Shown here: one piece after another, positions 30,818 to 39,827 of the stretch | Layout of the letters: each line of letters opens with the position of its first letter | How positions within the stretch are numbered: the stretch's first letter is position 1 | DNA from: Pyxidicoccus sp. MSG2 | GTDB lineage: Bacteria > Myxococcota > Myxococcia > Myxococcales > Myxococcaceae | NCBI RefSeq assembly: GCF_026626705.1 | Contig: NZ_JAPNKC010000001.1 | Span: forward strand, 4,464,001 to 4,528,000 | Direction: 5' to 3' | DNA: 64,000 nt | Program-made: the position numbers and the translations under genes | Notes under the pieces: model-generated | Told to the model about the DNA's origin: nothing | The model's input: only the letters and a program-made list of their open reading frames with translations | Database searches by the model: none

Positions 30818-32200
30818 ATGCTTACACGCGCTTGGTTCACGTTCATCATCCTAGGCCTTGGAACTTTCGGCTGCATTGAGCTCCCCGAGGTCGTTACCGT
30901 CCCTCCAGTTGATGACGCGGATGCGGGCTCAGACGCAGGCACGGGCTCAGACGCGGGCACGACCTCGGACGCAGGCACGGGCTCAGACGCGGGCACGAAC
31001 TCGGACGCAGGCACGAGCTCAGCACCCGACACGACGCCTCCTACCCTGACATCGACCCATCCTCACGACGGAGCCATCGATGTCTCGGACTCTTCGATTC
31101 TGGAGCTCGATTTCAGCGAGGAGATGCGGAGCGACTCGATTCGTGTTTCGGTCGATCCACCCATGGCTGTCACCCTGACGGGTTGGAACGCTGCTGGGAC
31201 GCAGGCGTCCTTCGCGCCATCCAATGCATGGTCCAGAGAAACGAACTACACCGTCACCGTGGAAGGGCGAGACCTCGCAGGCAACCTGTTGATCGGCTCT
31301 CGTGCTTTCAGCTTCACGACGCGATCTCCGACTGCGCCCACGGATACAACCGCACCGTCCGTTACATCCATGTCTCCCAGCCATGACAGCAACGGGCATC
31401 CGCGAGACGCGTCCCTGCGACTGACGTTCTCCGAGCCCATGGACAGGGTGTCTGTAGAGGAGGCTTTCACGTTCACCAGCCCGGAGGAGCACGTTCCTGG
31501 CTCCATTGGCTTCACATGGAACGCTGAAGGCTCAGACGTAACCATCAACCCAGGCGACGACTTTCCCTATGCAGCCAATGTCGCCTGGACTCTTCGTGCC
31601 GGAGCGAAGGACCTCTCGGGCAACACGCTCTCCAGTGCCATTTCAGGGCAGTTCTCCGTCGTACAGCTCGTCTCCAAGACACTCATCAAGTCCGGGCATG
31701 GATCCATCATTGGACCCGCTCCATTCGAGACAAGCGGAAACTTCCGAATCGGAGAGATCAACAATCAGTCATTCAGTCGGGCTTTTGTCGCCTTCAGCCT
31801 TGCGGAAGTCCCCATGGAAGCCACCCGCATCATCTCAGCTGACCTCAGCTGGATGGGAGGATCGGCAGGGAATGCCTTCTACAGTCTAGGCGATCTCATC
31901 GTTGAGTCCGTCGACTACGGACAGTCCCTGGAGCCCGCCGCACGCGATTTCGACGCTCCAGCGAGAGGCGAGCCTATCGTTATCTTCAGGGAGAACTATC
32001 CTGGAGATGGCACCTTCATCCACCTCTCCGTGACGTCGCTGGTCTCCGCGGACCTCGCCAATCGCGGCTCACAGGCGAACCGTTCTCAGTTCCGCCTTCG
32101 GTTCACCGTGGATACCAATCACGACCAGCAAACGGACTCCTTCAACATCAATGCGGAGGCGTTCCCGCCCAAACTGGAACTGATGTACGAGCAGCCCTGA
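30818..32200 (+). CDS. Ig-like (SbsA-type) domain lipoprotein with Asp-Ala-Gly repeat linker
   Basis: 460 residues. The signal peptide ends in GTFGCIEL (lipobox). A repetitive linker (SDAGTG/SDAGTT/SDAGTN) spans about residues 38-70. Two SbsA-type Ig-like domains follow, each opening TPPTLTSTHPHDGAIDVS- or APSVTSMSPSHDSNGHPR-like and containing LELDFSEEM or LRLTFSEPM. The C-terminal ~180 residues (RAFVAFSLAEVP... SADLSWM) resemble DNRLRE/carbohydrate-binding-type beta-sandwiches. A cell-surface role is likely. Codon use is visibly less G+C-biased than in its neighbours, hinting at recent acquisition or relaxed selection. TTG 30797 is an alternative start. Confidence 0.8.
   Translation: MLTRAWFTFIILGLGTFGCIELPEVVTVPPVDDADAGSDAGTGSDAGTTSDAGTGSDAGTNSDAGTSSAPDTTPPTLTSTHPHDGAIDVSDSSILELDFSEEMRSDSIRVSVDPPMAVTLTGWNAAGTQASFAPSNAWSRETNYTVTVEGRDLAGNLLIGSRAFSFTTRSPTAPTDTTAPSVTSMSPSHDSNGHPRDASLRLTFSEPMDRVSVEEAFTFTSPEEHVPGSIGFTWNAEGSDVTINPGDDFPYAANVAWTLRAGAKDLSGNTLSSAISGQFSVVQLVSKTLIKSGHGSIIGPAPFETSGNFRIGEINNQSFSRAFVAFSLAEVPMEATRIISADLSWMGGSAGNAFYSLGDLIVESVDYGQSLEPAARDFDAPARGEPIVIFRENYPGDGTFIHLSVTSLVSADLANRGSQANRSQFRLRFTVDTNHDQQTDSFNINAEAFPPKLELMYEQP
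30932..31021 (+). repeat. five-copy 18-bp in-frame minisatellite in the lipoprotein linker
   Basis: The unit GACGCAGGCACGGGCTCA recurs five times with substitutions, alternating GACGCAGG and GACGCGGG forms. It encodes the Asp-Ala-Gly-Thr-x-Ser linker. Alternate copies are more similar to each other than adjacent ones, suggesting duplication of a 36-bp dimer. Confidence 0.85.
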
Positions 32201-32217
32201 CGGGCTCAGCCCACATC

Positions 32218-32676
32218 TCACCGGCTGCGCTTGCTCTTGCTGGGCTTGAGCATGTTGCGGATCTTGTTCTCCAGATCCTGCGGCAGGCACGGCTTGGCGA
32301 CGAACTCGTCTGCGCCGGCTTCCCGGGCATGCTCCGCGTTGCCGGCGAGCACATGGCCGGTGAGCGCCATGACGGGGATGTCCCGCGTCCGGGCATCCTG
32401 CTTGATGAGACGCGTGGCCTCCCAGCCGTCCATGATGGGCAGGGACAGGTCCATCAGGATGATGTCCGGGTCTCCATCCTGCGCCTTCTCCACCGCCTCC
32501 TTGCCATTGGAGGCGGTGTCCACCTCGAAGCCGACGAACTCCAGGTACTCCGCGTACATCTCCCGAGCGTCATCGAAGTCGTCGACGACGAGGACCCGCT
32601 TCTTGTTGCCCGCGGGGGTGGGGAGGGCGTTGGCGAGCGCCTCGTCATCCGGGGCTGTCATGGCCGTTCGCTTCAT
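32218..32676 (-). CDS. stand-alone response-regulator receiver protein
   Basis: 152 residues: a ~25-residue N-terminal extension and one REC domain with no output domain. Acidic pocket in LVVDDFDD, phospho-acceptor Asp in IILMDLSLP, switch Thr in MALTGH and Lys in FVAKPC are all present, so it should be phosphorylated by a partner histidine kinase, none of which is nearby. It ends in a basic tail (KPSKSKRSR). Such single-domain receivers act by protein-protein contact. It is convergent with the Ig-like lipoprotein gene (17 bases between stops). ATG 32661 is an alternative start. Confidence 0.9.
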   Translation of the reverse strand: MKRTAMTAPDDEALANALPTPAGNKKRVLVVDDFDDAREMYAEYLEFVGFEVDTASNGKEAVEKAQDGDPDIILMDLSLPIMDGWEATRLIKQDARTRDIPVMALTGHVLAGNAEHAREAGADEFVAKPCLPQDLENKIRNMLKPSKSKRSR

Positions 32677-32828
32677 GGAACCGACGCCTCACGTGTAGGG
32701 AAAGGGCGGTAGGCAATCTATACACGACTCTTCCAACGCGCCCGTCCCTGGAGCACCTACATGGGTGAGACCCAAGCCCCATGAAGCTGTCAGCAAGGGA
32801 ACAATGACCGGTGGTGCAGGAACGACAA

Positions 32829-32859
32829 CGCCCCCGTGGAGGTCTCCTCCACGGGGGCG
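32829..32859 (-). terminator. perfect 14-bp hairpin terminator
   Basis: CGCCCCCGTGGAGG pairs with its exact complement around a 3-base TCT loop, 49 bases after the lipoprotein stop at 32908 on the minus strand. It is followed there by a T-rich stretch (TTGTCGTT), consistent with intrinsic termination. Confidence 0.75.
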
Positions 32860-32907
32860 CCGCGAACCATTCAGTACTGAAAACTCAAACCCGGTGCGGG
32901 TGAAGCA

Positions 32908-34593
32908 TCAGGGCGTCGGGACGTTCTGGGTGGCGACCACGCCCACCGTCATGTCGTTGGTGACGGGCTGACCCCAGATGCTCTCGTAGGTGCCGTTGGT
33001 GCTTCCCGAGGCGCGATTCGGCAGCTTGGAGAAGGCCACCTGCACCGTCAGGTTGTTCGGGTTCAGGGGGAACGCGCCGCCGTAGAAGAAGGAGTAGCGG
33101 CTGCTGTACCTGGACAGCGTCAGTCCGAAGGCGGAGGTCTCCGCGGGGGTGCGGGTCTGGATGGGAGCGGTGGGCTCATCAATGATGAGGTCGAAGCCGT
33201 TCGCATTGCCCAACTCACCCTGGACATCGCCGATGATGTTCAGGGAGCTGGCGCTCGCGTCCGCGATGTTCGCGTTGAAGAACACCTGGACGAACGGGCC
33301 GACGGACGGGCTGTTGACGTTATAGGCCCGGGCGATAGGCGCGCTGAAGTTCACGTACACCTTCTCGCCGGGGTTGAGCTGCGAAGCCGTGGGAGCCGAC
33401 GTCGAGGTCTCCTGATAGCGGACCTCGGCAATCGAGACAGTCCGCGGGCTCGTCTGATCACCCACGAAGAAGAAACCCGTGATGCTGTAGACGCTGCCGC
33501 CCTCGGCGGACACCGCGCGCATGTCCAGGTTGTACTCCTTGCCTTCCTGCAGGGAAACGGCCGGGGTGATGGTGGCGCTATAGCCGCTGTTATTGACGGC
33601 GGTGCTCACGTTCAGCAGCTCGCGCCCATACTCATCGGTCAGGCGCGCCAGCATCGAACCCGCCTGGACCGGCTGGTTGAAGAACAGATGGATGGGCTCG
33701 CCCGCGCGGACCATGTTCCGCAGCGGATCAAAGTCGGTGGCCCCCGTCAGGCTGGCCACGTTGCTGCTCTCGACATTCAGCGCGCCCGCCTGCGGCCGCG
33801 TGAAGGGCAGGTTGATGATGCGCAGGGTGCTGTTCGCGACGATGTCCGAACCCGCGTAGCTGTTCACATAGCCGCCGGTCTCCGGGACGCCGTTGTTGTC
33901 GGTGTCCATCGGGGAGACCCACAGCTTGTACTGCCCCGAGCCACTGCGCAGCCGCGCCATCTCCGGCGCGCTGGGGACGCCCGTGAACACCAGGGAGCCC
34001 TGCTCGTTGGAGGTCGCCTCGACCACCACCGTGCTCACCACCAGCGAGGTGTTCTCGTTGTTGGACAGGATGATGGAGCCCGCCGGCGTGGCCTCGAGCG
34101 TCGCCTTCACGTTGGCCGCGGGACGGCCACTCGGCGTCACCAGCAGGAAGTTCAGCGTGCCGTCCAGCTTCGCCAGGGTGATGGGGCCGAAGCTCGCGTT
34201 GCCGTTGTTGATGGGCACGTTGCCCGCCGACGACGGAACCGTCGCGGTGGCGCGCAGCGTGGCGTAGCCCTGCTTGGTGAAGGTCAGCAGCACCTGCGAG
34301 CCGGCGGGCACATCCGTGTACTCGAAGTTGCCCTCGGCATCCGTGGTGGTCGCCACCGGATCCGCGGAGCTGCCGATGGTCATCTTCACCGAAGCGTCGC
34401 CCAGCGGCTTCAGGTCCGTGCCCAGCACCTGGCCCGAAACGGTGCCCTTCGGATTGGCGGGCGTCACCACCGTCACACTGTCCGGCTCACGCACGCCGTC
34501 CGCGATACCGTCGCCGTTCTCATCCTTGAGATCTTCGCCACAACCCAGGACCAGGAACGGAACCACGGCAAAAACCAGATGCTTCTTCATCAT
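32908..34593 (-). CDS. lipoprotein with carboxypeptidase-regulatory-like and Ig-like domains
   Basis: 561 residues. The lipobox is FLVLGCGED, followed by a calcium-binding-like acidic stretch KDENGDGIADG. Residues about 45-125 (GTVSGQVLGTDLKPLGDASV... GNFEYTDVPAG) are a carboxypeptidase-regulatory-like/CNA-B fold. A second such segment and SbsA-like Ig modules (AGEPIHLFFNQPVQAGSM, GEKVYVNFSAPIARA) fill the rest. No enzyme motif. Probably outer-membrane or surface exposed. ATG ATG occurs at 34593/34590, with AAAGGTGGGG directly before. The hairpin at 32829-32859 ends the transcript. It is divergent from the HIT gene. Confidence 0.8.
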   Translation of the reverse strand: MMKKHLVFAVVPFLVLGCGEDLKDENGDGIADGVREPDSVTVVTPANPKGTVSGQVLGTDLKPLGDASVKMTIGSSADPVATTTDAEGNFEYTDVPAGSQVLLTFTKQGYATLRATATVPSSAGNVPINNGNASFGPITLAKLDGTLNFLLVTPSGRPAANVKATLEATPAGSIILSNNENTSLVVSTVVVEATSNEQGSLVFTGVPSAPEMARLRSGSGQYKLWVSPMDTDNNGVPETGGYVNSYAGSDIVANSTLRIINLPFTRPQAGALNVESSNVASLTGATDFDPLRNMVRAGEPIHLFFNQPVQAGSMLARLTDEYGRELLNVSTAVNNSGYSATITPAVSLQEGKEYNLDMRAVSAEGGSVYSITGFFFVGDQTSPRTVSIAEVRYQETSTSAPTASQLNPGEKVYVNFSAPIARAYNVNSPSVGPFVQVFFNANIADASASSLNIIGDVQGELGNANGFDLIIDEPTAPIQTRTPAETSAFGLTLSRYSSRYSFFYGGAFPLNPNNLTVQVAFSKLPNRASGSTNGTYESIWGQPVTNDMTVGVVATQNVPTP

Positions 34594-34844
34594 CCCCACC
34601 TTTAAAGGAAATTCCCCAATATCGGCGCCCCAACACTTGGAAGGGCGTGGAGCGGACACTCTCCGACCCGAGCCCATCCCGTCAAGACGTGGGTCCCCGT
34701 ACTTCCAGCCCGCACCTACATCCGTGACCCCACCCCGAGCCGGATCAGCACCTGCCCTTCCCTCCCAAGAATCCGAGAGAGCAGTCGAGGGCGACCCACC
34801 CCCTCCCGGGCCCTGTCCCCGTCCGCGCCTGCTAGGGTGGGGCC

Positions 34845-35288
34845 ATGTCGGACGTGAATGATCCATGCCTCGGCTGCGCCATCGTGCGCGGGGAGACCCG
34901 GCCGGTGGGGGGCGTACTCGCTCGGGCTCCCGGGCTGGTGCTGCATGGCGTGGCGTCTCCCAGTCCCGTCCCCGGCTGGGTGGTCATCTCCAGCGAGCGG
35001 CACGTGCGCGCCTGGTACGACCTGGACGAGGACTCCGCGCGCGAGCTCGGGCCCTTCGCCGCCCGGGTGATGCGCGCCCAGCGGGAGGTGCTCGGCGCCG
35101 AGCATGCCTACGCCTTCGCCATCGGCGACGTGCTCCGCCACTTCCACCTGCACCTCATCCCCCGCTTCGCCCAGACGCCCCAGCGCCTGTGGGGCCGCGC
35201 CGCCTTCGACGCCGCCCCCGCCGACCACCGTCCGGCGGAGGAACTGGAGGCCGCCGCACGCTCGCTCGCCGCCGCGCTGTCGCGCTGA
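34845..35288 (+). CDS. HIT-family nucleotide hydrolase/transferase
   Basis: 147 residues with the histidine triad HFHLHLIPR (H-x-H-x-H) at about residues 98-106 and an N-terminal CLGCAI pair common in HIT proteins. The family hydrolyses or transfers nucleotidyl groups using the central His. Start ATG has TAGGGTGGGG upstream. Cytoplasmic. The helicase gene begins 96 bases later on the same strand, so the two may be co-transcribed. Confidence 0.9.
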   Translation: MSDVNDPCLGCAIVRGETRPVGGVLARAPGLVLHGVASPSPVPGWVVISSERHVRAWYDLDEDSARELGPFAARVMRAQREVLGAEHAYAFAIGDVLRHFHLHLIPRFAQTPQRLWGRAAFDAAPADHRPAEELEAAARSLAAALSR

Positions 35289-35383
35289 GCCTCGCGCCCG
35301 ATCCGCGTGGTAGACAGCCGGCCTTCCTCCCGTCGAGAGGTGCCGTCCTGCCGACCGAGCCCCGCAACCGAGTCCTGGAGAAG

Positions 35384-38300
35384 ATGCTCGAGCGGCTCTA
35401 CGCCGCGCTCGCGTCCGGGCCAGGCCTCAACTGTCGCCCCCACAACAGTCGCCAGCGCGTGGACCTCGCCGCGCTGGGCCGGCTCGATGGCACCACGCCC
35501 CACACCGTGCTGGCCGCCCTCCTCGGGGACAAGGCCGGGGTCCGGCTCGCGGTGAAGCCTCCCGTCGCAGCGGATCCGCGCAGTGCCACTGCCTCGCTCG
35601 CGAGCAACGCCACCGCGCCAGACACGGACGCGTTGGGCACGGACGGCGAGCACGACGAAGACGCCGCCTCCCCCACCCGCGCCGAAGAGGAACAGCAGGC
35701 CCTGCTGCGCAAGCTGGCCACCATCGTCGAGGACGCTCGCACCTTCGAGCAGGACACCGGCGCCCACGTGCTGCACGTGGGCTTCCCCCTGCTGCACCTG
35801 CCCCCGGGCGCGAAGGACAAGCGCGGCTTCGGCACCCGGCGCATCCTCGCCCCCATCGCCTTCGTTCCGGTGCGTCTCACCCTCAAGAAGGGCCGCGCGC
35901 CCTCGGTGGAGCTCGAAGGCGCCGAGGAGGGCGTGGACCGCGTCGCGCCCAACACCGCACTGCTCGCCTGGGTGGAGCAGCAGACCGGCCAGCGCTTCGG
36001 TGACCTCTTCGCGGACGAAGAAGGCGCCGACCCCTGGCGTGAGCTGAACGAGCTCGTCGCCGCCGTGGCGAAGGCCCTGGACCTGCCCGCCCCCCCGCCC
36101 TTCTCCGCCACCACGCCCCTGTCGCCCGTGCCCCGCTCGGACGATGACGCTCGCCCCGCCATCCTCTCCAGCGCCGTGCTCGGCCTGTACCCGCTGTCCA
36201 ACCAGAGCCTCGTGGACGACATGCGCGCCCTCGTGGAGGGCGAGCCCATCTCCGGCCCGCTGGAGAGCTTCCTCCGCGTGGACGTGTCGCTCGGCGCGCC
36301 CTCGGACCATGGCGGCGGCGAGCCCAACCTGGAGGGCTTCAAGCGCGCGGACGAAGAGCGGCTCGTCACCGTGGCCGACCCATGCCAGGCCCGCGCGGTG
36401 CGGCTGGCGCGCAGCAGCCGGGGACTCGTCGTGCACGGGCCTCCGGGCACCGGCAAGTCGCAGACCATCGCCAATGCCATCGGCGACCACCTGTCTCGCG
36501 GCGAGCGCGTGCTGCTCGTCTGCGACAAGCGCACCGCGCTCGACGTGGTGAAGCACCGCCTGGACCACCTCGGCCTCGGCAACCTGTGTGCCGTCGTCCA
36601 TGACGCCCAGAGAGACCAGCGCGACCTCTACATGGGCATCCGCGAGCAGCTCGACTCGCTGCCGGAAATTCGCACCGACGCGGCCGTGTCCACCGAGCTG
36701 TCCCGGGTGAATGCGGAGCTGCAGTCGCTCCATGACGAGCTGGCCACCTCCGACCGCGCCTTGTCCGAGCGCCCCGCCGGCGGCACCGCTCCCTCCTTCC
36801 ACGAGCTGGTGGGCCAGTGGTTCACCCTGGAGCCCTCCGAAGCGCTGGCCCCCACCGTGGCAGGCCTTGCCTCCGCGCGGCTCGCCGACGTGTCGCCTCG
36901 CGAGCGCGAGGTTCGCGAGGTGCTCGAGCGCGGCGTGCGCGAGGGCTACCCGGACAACCCCTGGCGCGAGGCCCTCGGCACCGACCTGGCCACGTACCTC
37001 GCCCGGCCGCTGGCCACGTACCGCGAGCGTCTCGACACCGTGGCCCTCACCGCTCGCGACGCGGACGCGCTGGCCACTCCCGACGTGCCTTCCTTCGGCG
37101 CGGACCCTCGGGCGGAAGGCACGGCGCGCGCCGCGTTCGCGGAGAAGCTGGCCCCGCTGCTGGAGACGGCCAGCCCGGACATGCTCGCCCGCTGGGGCAC
37201 GGCGTCACCGGACTCCGTGCGGGCCGCGAAGGCCCAGCTCGACGGGCTGGCGCCGCAGACACAGGTGCTCGCCGAGGGGCCGCTGGACACGGAGCTGGCC
37301 CTGGTCCACCGCGAGCAACCCCAGGCACTGGGCGCGCTGTCCACGGCGCTCGCCTCGCTGGGCACGTACCTGGACATCGCTCGCAGGTGGTACGCCTTCT
37401 TCTACTTCGCCCGGAAGGCCGGCGCGCGCAGGGTGCTCCAGCAGTTCGGCCTCACCCTGGGCATCGCCGCCGCCGAGCGCGTCAACCGCTTCCTCACCGG
37501 CGCTCGCGCCCGGGCGCTGCTCACCGAGTACCACCGCACCACGCTCGCTCCCGGCGCCGCCGGGCCGCTCACCGACGAAGCCCTCTCGCGCGGCCTGCGC
37601 ACGCATGCCGCCCTGTTCGAATTGCTGGGCGAGCTGGACAGCACACCGCTCCTCGCCTCGTGCCGCGAGGCCGTGCGCCGGGCCCTCGAGGGCGACGCGG
37701 ACGCGCGCGCCGCACTGCTCTCCGGCCTGCGCCAGTCCGCGGCCCGGGGCGAGGCCGTGGCCCGGCTGGAGGCGCGGCTCTCGGAGACAGGGCTGCTCAC
37801 CACCGCGTGGCTCCAGGCCCGCACCCGTGAGCTGCGCTCGGGCGGGAAGCTCTCTCCCGCCGTCTCCGCCCTCCAGGCCCGGCTGTCCACGGTGGAGGGA
37901 CTGCTGCGCCTGCGCACGCTGCTGTCCGGCATGCCTCCCGCGCTGGAGGCCGCGGTGGAGGGACTGGCCCGTCAGGGCGCGGACGTGGAGGGCGGCTGGC
38001 GCGCGGTGCTGAAGGCGACGCTGGCCGCCGAGGTGTCCTCCCGGCTGCGCGAGGACCCGGCGCTCCAGCACATCGACGCGGACCGCGTGCAGGCCACCCA
38101 TGCCCACTACCGGGCGCTGGAGGAGAAGAAGCGCGTCCTCGTGCGCGACGCGCTCGTCCACCGGTGGACGCAGCGCCAGCGCGAGCGGCTGCTCGCGGCC
38201 ACCGGCGGCCGGCTCAACGGCCAGGGCGCGGAATTGCGCCGCCGGCTCATGCTGCGCGGCGAGCGCGCCATGCGCGTGCGCCAGGTCATCGCCACCGGTC

Positions 38301-39736
38301 AGGGCATCGACGGCGGAGACCCGCTCTTCGACGTGCGCCCCGTGTGGATGGCCAGCCCGCAGACGGTGGCTCAAATCTTCCCCCGCCGCCCCATCTTCGA
38401 CGTCGTCATCTTCGACGAGTCCTCGCAGTGCCGACTCGAGGAAGCGCTCCCCGTGCTCACCCGTGCGAAGCGGGTGGTCATCGCCGGAGACCCGAAGCAG
38501 CTCCCGCCCACGCGCTTCTTCGAGTCCGCGGTGGTGCAGAGCCAGGAGTTGGAGGCCGAGTCGGAGCAGGGCCTCTTCGAGGAACAACAGGCCGAGGTGG
38601 AGGACCTCTTGTCCGCCGCGCTCAACCTGGACATCGACCAGTGCTACCTCGACGTGCACTACCGCTCGCAGAACGCGGACCTCATCGCCTTCAGCAACGA
38701 CCACTTCTACGACAAGCGGCTCCAGGCCATTCCCGCGCACCCGTCCCACCGCGCGCCGCACGCCCCGCTGCGGCTGCTGCCCGTGGCCGGCACCTACGAG
38801 AAGCGCGTCAACCCCATCGAGGCCCGCGCCGTGGGCACGCTGGTGAAGGAATTGCTCGCGCGGCCCGAGCCTCCATCCATCGGCATCGCCTGCTTCAACC
38901 TCGCGCAGCGCGACGCCATCACCGACGTGCTCGATGAGATGGCCGCCGAGGACTCCACCTTCGCGGCCCGGCTGACGGCGGCACGCTCGCGGCGGGGGGC
39001 AGGGTCGTTCGAGGGCCTCTTCGTCAAGAACCTGGAGAACGTCCAGGGTGACGAGAGAGACCACCTCATCATCAGCACCACCTACGGCCCGGACCGGCAG
39101 GGCCGCTTCTACCGGCGCTTCGGCCCGCTGGGCAGCGCGGGCGGTGGCCGCCGCCTCAACGTGCTCGTCACCCGCGCGCGGCAGCAGGTGCACCTCGTCA
39201 CGTCCATTCCCCGTGAGAGCTACCTGTCCCTGCCCCCGGTGGAGAAGGGCCGGCAGCCCAACGGCGGCTGGCTGCTCTTCGCCTACCTCCAGTTCGCGGA
39301 GGCCCTCACGGACGCCTACGCCCGCGATGACGCCGAGACGCAGGCCGGCACGGCCGTACCGGTGGCTCGCGAGACGGTGGTGCGCGAGCGCGAGACGCAA
39401 GCCGGGTCCACGTTCGCCCGCGCGCTGGCAGGGCACCTGGCGAACCAGCACCGCGTCTCGTCCGACGTGCACTGGGGCAACGACGGCTTCTGCGTGGACC
39501 TGGCGCTGCACCACCCCACCAACCCCGGCGACGTCACCGTGGGCGTGCTGTGCGACGGCACCCGCTACCCCAAGGCCGCGGACCGCGTGGAGTGGGACCT
39601 GTTCCGCACCGCCGTGCTGGAGGGCCAGGGCTGGACGCTGGTGCGCCTGTGGACGCCCCACTTCTTCCGGGACCCCGAGGGCGCCACCACGCGCGTCCTC
39701 CAGGCCACGGGCACCGCACGGCCCGTGGTTCACTGA
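35384..39736 (+). CDS. DUF4011-type SF1 helicase with C-terminal Vsr-like/PD-(D/E)XK domain
   Basis: 1450 residues. An N-terminal DUF4011-like region (FPLLHLPPGAKDKRGFG... RRILAPIAFVPVRL) precedes an Upf1-like SF1 helicase: Walker A GPPGTGKSQT (about 351), DESSQ (about 1010), AGDPKQLPPT, VHYRSQN and VLVTRARQQVHLV. A long helical insertion separates motifs I and II. The last ~90 residues (DGFCVDLALHH... VLCDGTRYPKAADRVEWD) are a Vsr/MTES_1575-type endonuclease fold. The same architecture has been reported for single-gene anti-phage helicase-endonucleases. The start is ATG 35384 with GGAGAAG just before it; no in-frame ATG, GTG or TTG start lies nearby upstream. No partner defence gene is adjacent. 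Confidence 0.88.
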   Translation: MLERLYAALASGPGLNCRPHNSRQRVDLAALGRLDGTTPHTVLAALLGDKAGVRLAVKPPVAADPRSATASLASNATAPDTDALGTDGEHDEDAASPTRAEEEQQALLRKLATIVEDARTFEQDTGAHVLHVGFPLLHLPPGAKDKRGFGTRRILAPIAFVPVRLTLKKGRAPSVELEGAEEGVDRVAPNTALLAWVEQQTGQRFGDLFADEEGADPWRELNELVAAVAKALDLPAPPPFSATTPLSPVPRSDDDARPAILSSAVLGLYPLSNQSLVDDMRALVEGEPISGPLESFLRVDVSLGAPSDHGGGEPNLEGFKRADEERLVTVADPCQARAVRLARSSRGLVVHGPPGTGKSQTIANAIGDHLSRGERVLLVCDKRTALDVVKHRLDHLGLGNLCAVVHDAQRDQRDLYMGIREQLDSLPEIRTDAAVSTELSRVNAELQSLHDELATSDRALSERPAGGTAPSFHELVGQWFTLEPSEALAPTVAGLASARLADVSPREREVREVLERGVREGYPDNPWREALGTDLATYLARPLATYRERLDTVALTARDADALATPDVPSFGADPRAEGTARAAFAEKLAPLLETASPDMLARWGTASPDSVRAAKAQLDGLAPQTQVLAEGPLDTELALVHREQPQALGALSTALASLGTYLDIARRWYAFFYFARKAGARRVLQQFGLTLGIAAAERVNRFLTGARARALLTEYHRTTLAPGAAGPLTDEALSRGLRTHAALFELLGELDSTPLLASCREAVRRALEGDADARAALLSGLRQSAARGEAVARLEARLSETGLLTTAWLQARTRELRSGGKLSPAVSALQARLSTVEGLLRLRTLLSGMPPALEAAVEGLARQGADVEGGWRAVLKATLAAEVSSRLREDPALQHIDADRVQATHAHYRALEEKKRVLVRDALVHRWTQRQRERLLAATGGRLNGQGAELRRRLMLRGERAMRVRQVIATGQGIDGGDPLFDVRPVWMASPQTVAQIFPRRPIFDVVIFDESSQCRLEEALPVLTRAKRVVIAGDPKQLPPTRFFESAVVQSQELEAESEQGLFEEQQAEVEDLLSAALNLDIDQCYLDVHYRSQNADLIAFSNDHFYDKRLQAIPAHPSHRAPHAPLRLLPVAGTYEKRVNPIEARAVGTLVKELLARPEPPSIGIACFNLAQRDAITDVLDEMAAEDSTFAARLTAARSRRGAGSFEGLFVKNLENVQGDERDHLIISTTYGPDRQGRFYRRFGPLGSAGGGRRLNVLVTRARQQVHLVTSIPRESYLSLPPVEKGRQPNGGWLLFAYLQFAEALTDAYARDDAETQAGTAVPVARETVVRERETQAGSTFARALAGHLANQHRVSSDVHWGNDGFCVDLALHHPTNPGDVTVGVLCDGTRYPKAADRVEWDLFRTAVLEGQGWTLVRLWTPHFFRDPEGATTRVLQATGTARPVVH

Positions 39737-39762
39737 GAGGAAGACTCCGAGTCCCGGCATCC

Positions 39763-39782
39763 GGGCTGCCAACCGGCAGCCC
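39763..39782. terminator. 8-bp hairpin between helicase and TonB-receptor genes
   Basis: GGGCTGCC and GGCAGCCC pair perfectly around an AACC tetraloop, 26 bases after the helicase stop. It may end that transcript or act as a leader hairpin for the receptor. It lies directly before the ATG at 39786, which argues against that start. Confidence 0.4.
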
Positions 39783-39827
39783 CCCATGGACCTGTCCTCC
39801 CAGAGAGGGAAGAATGGCCGCCGCGCC

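Noticed and set aside
25468..30879. An 1803-codon open frame antisense to the ADYC and kinase genes
   Set aside because: Shadow of two well-supported genes; no recognisable domain, extreme Arg/His/Gly composition.
32716..32722. TATAGAT as a -10 element for the receiver gene
   Set aside because: No -35 hexamer at a usable distance; plausible but unsupported.
39786..39827. ATG 39786 as start of the TonB receptor
   Set aside because: It follows directly on a hairpin, has no Shine-Dalgarno, and would bury the signal peptide 14 residues in.
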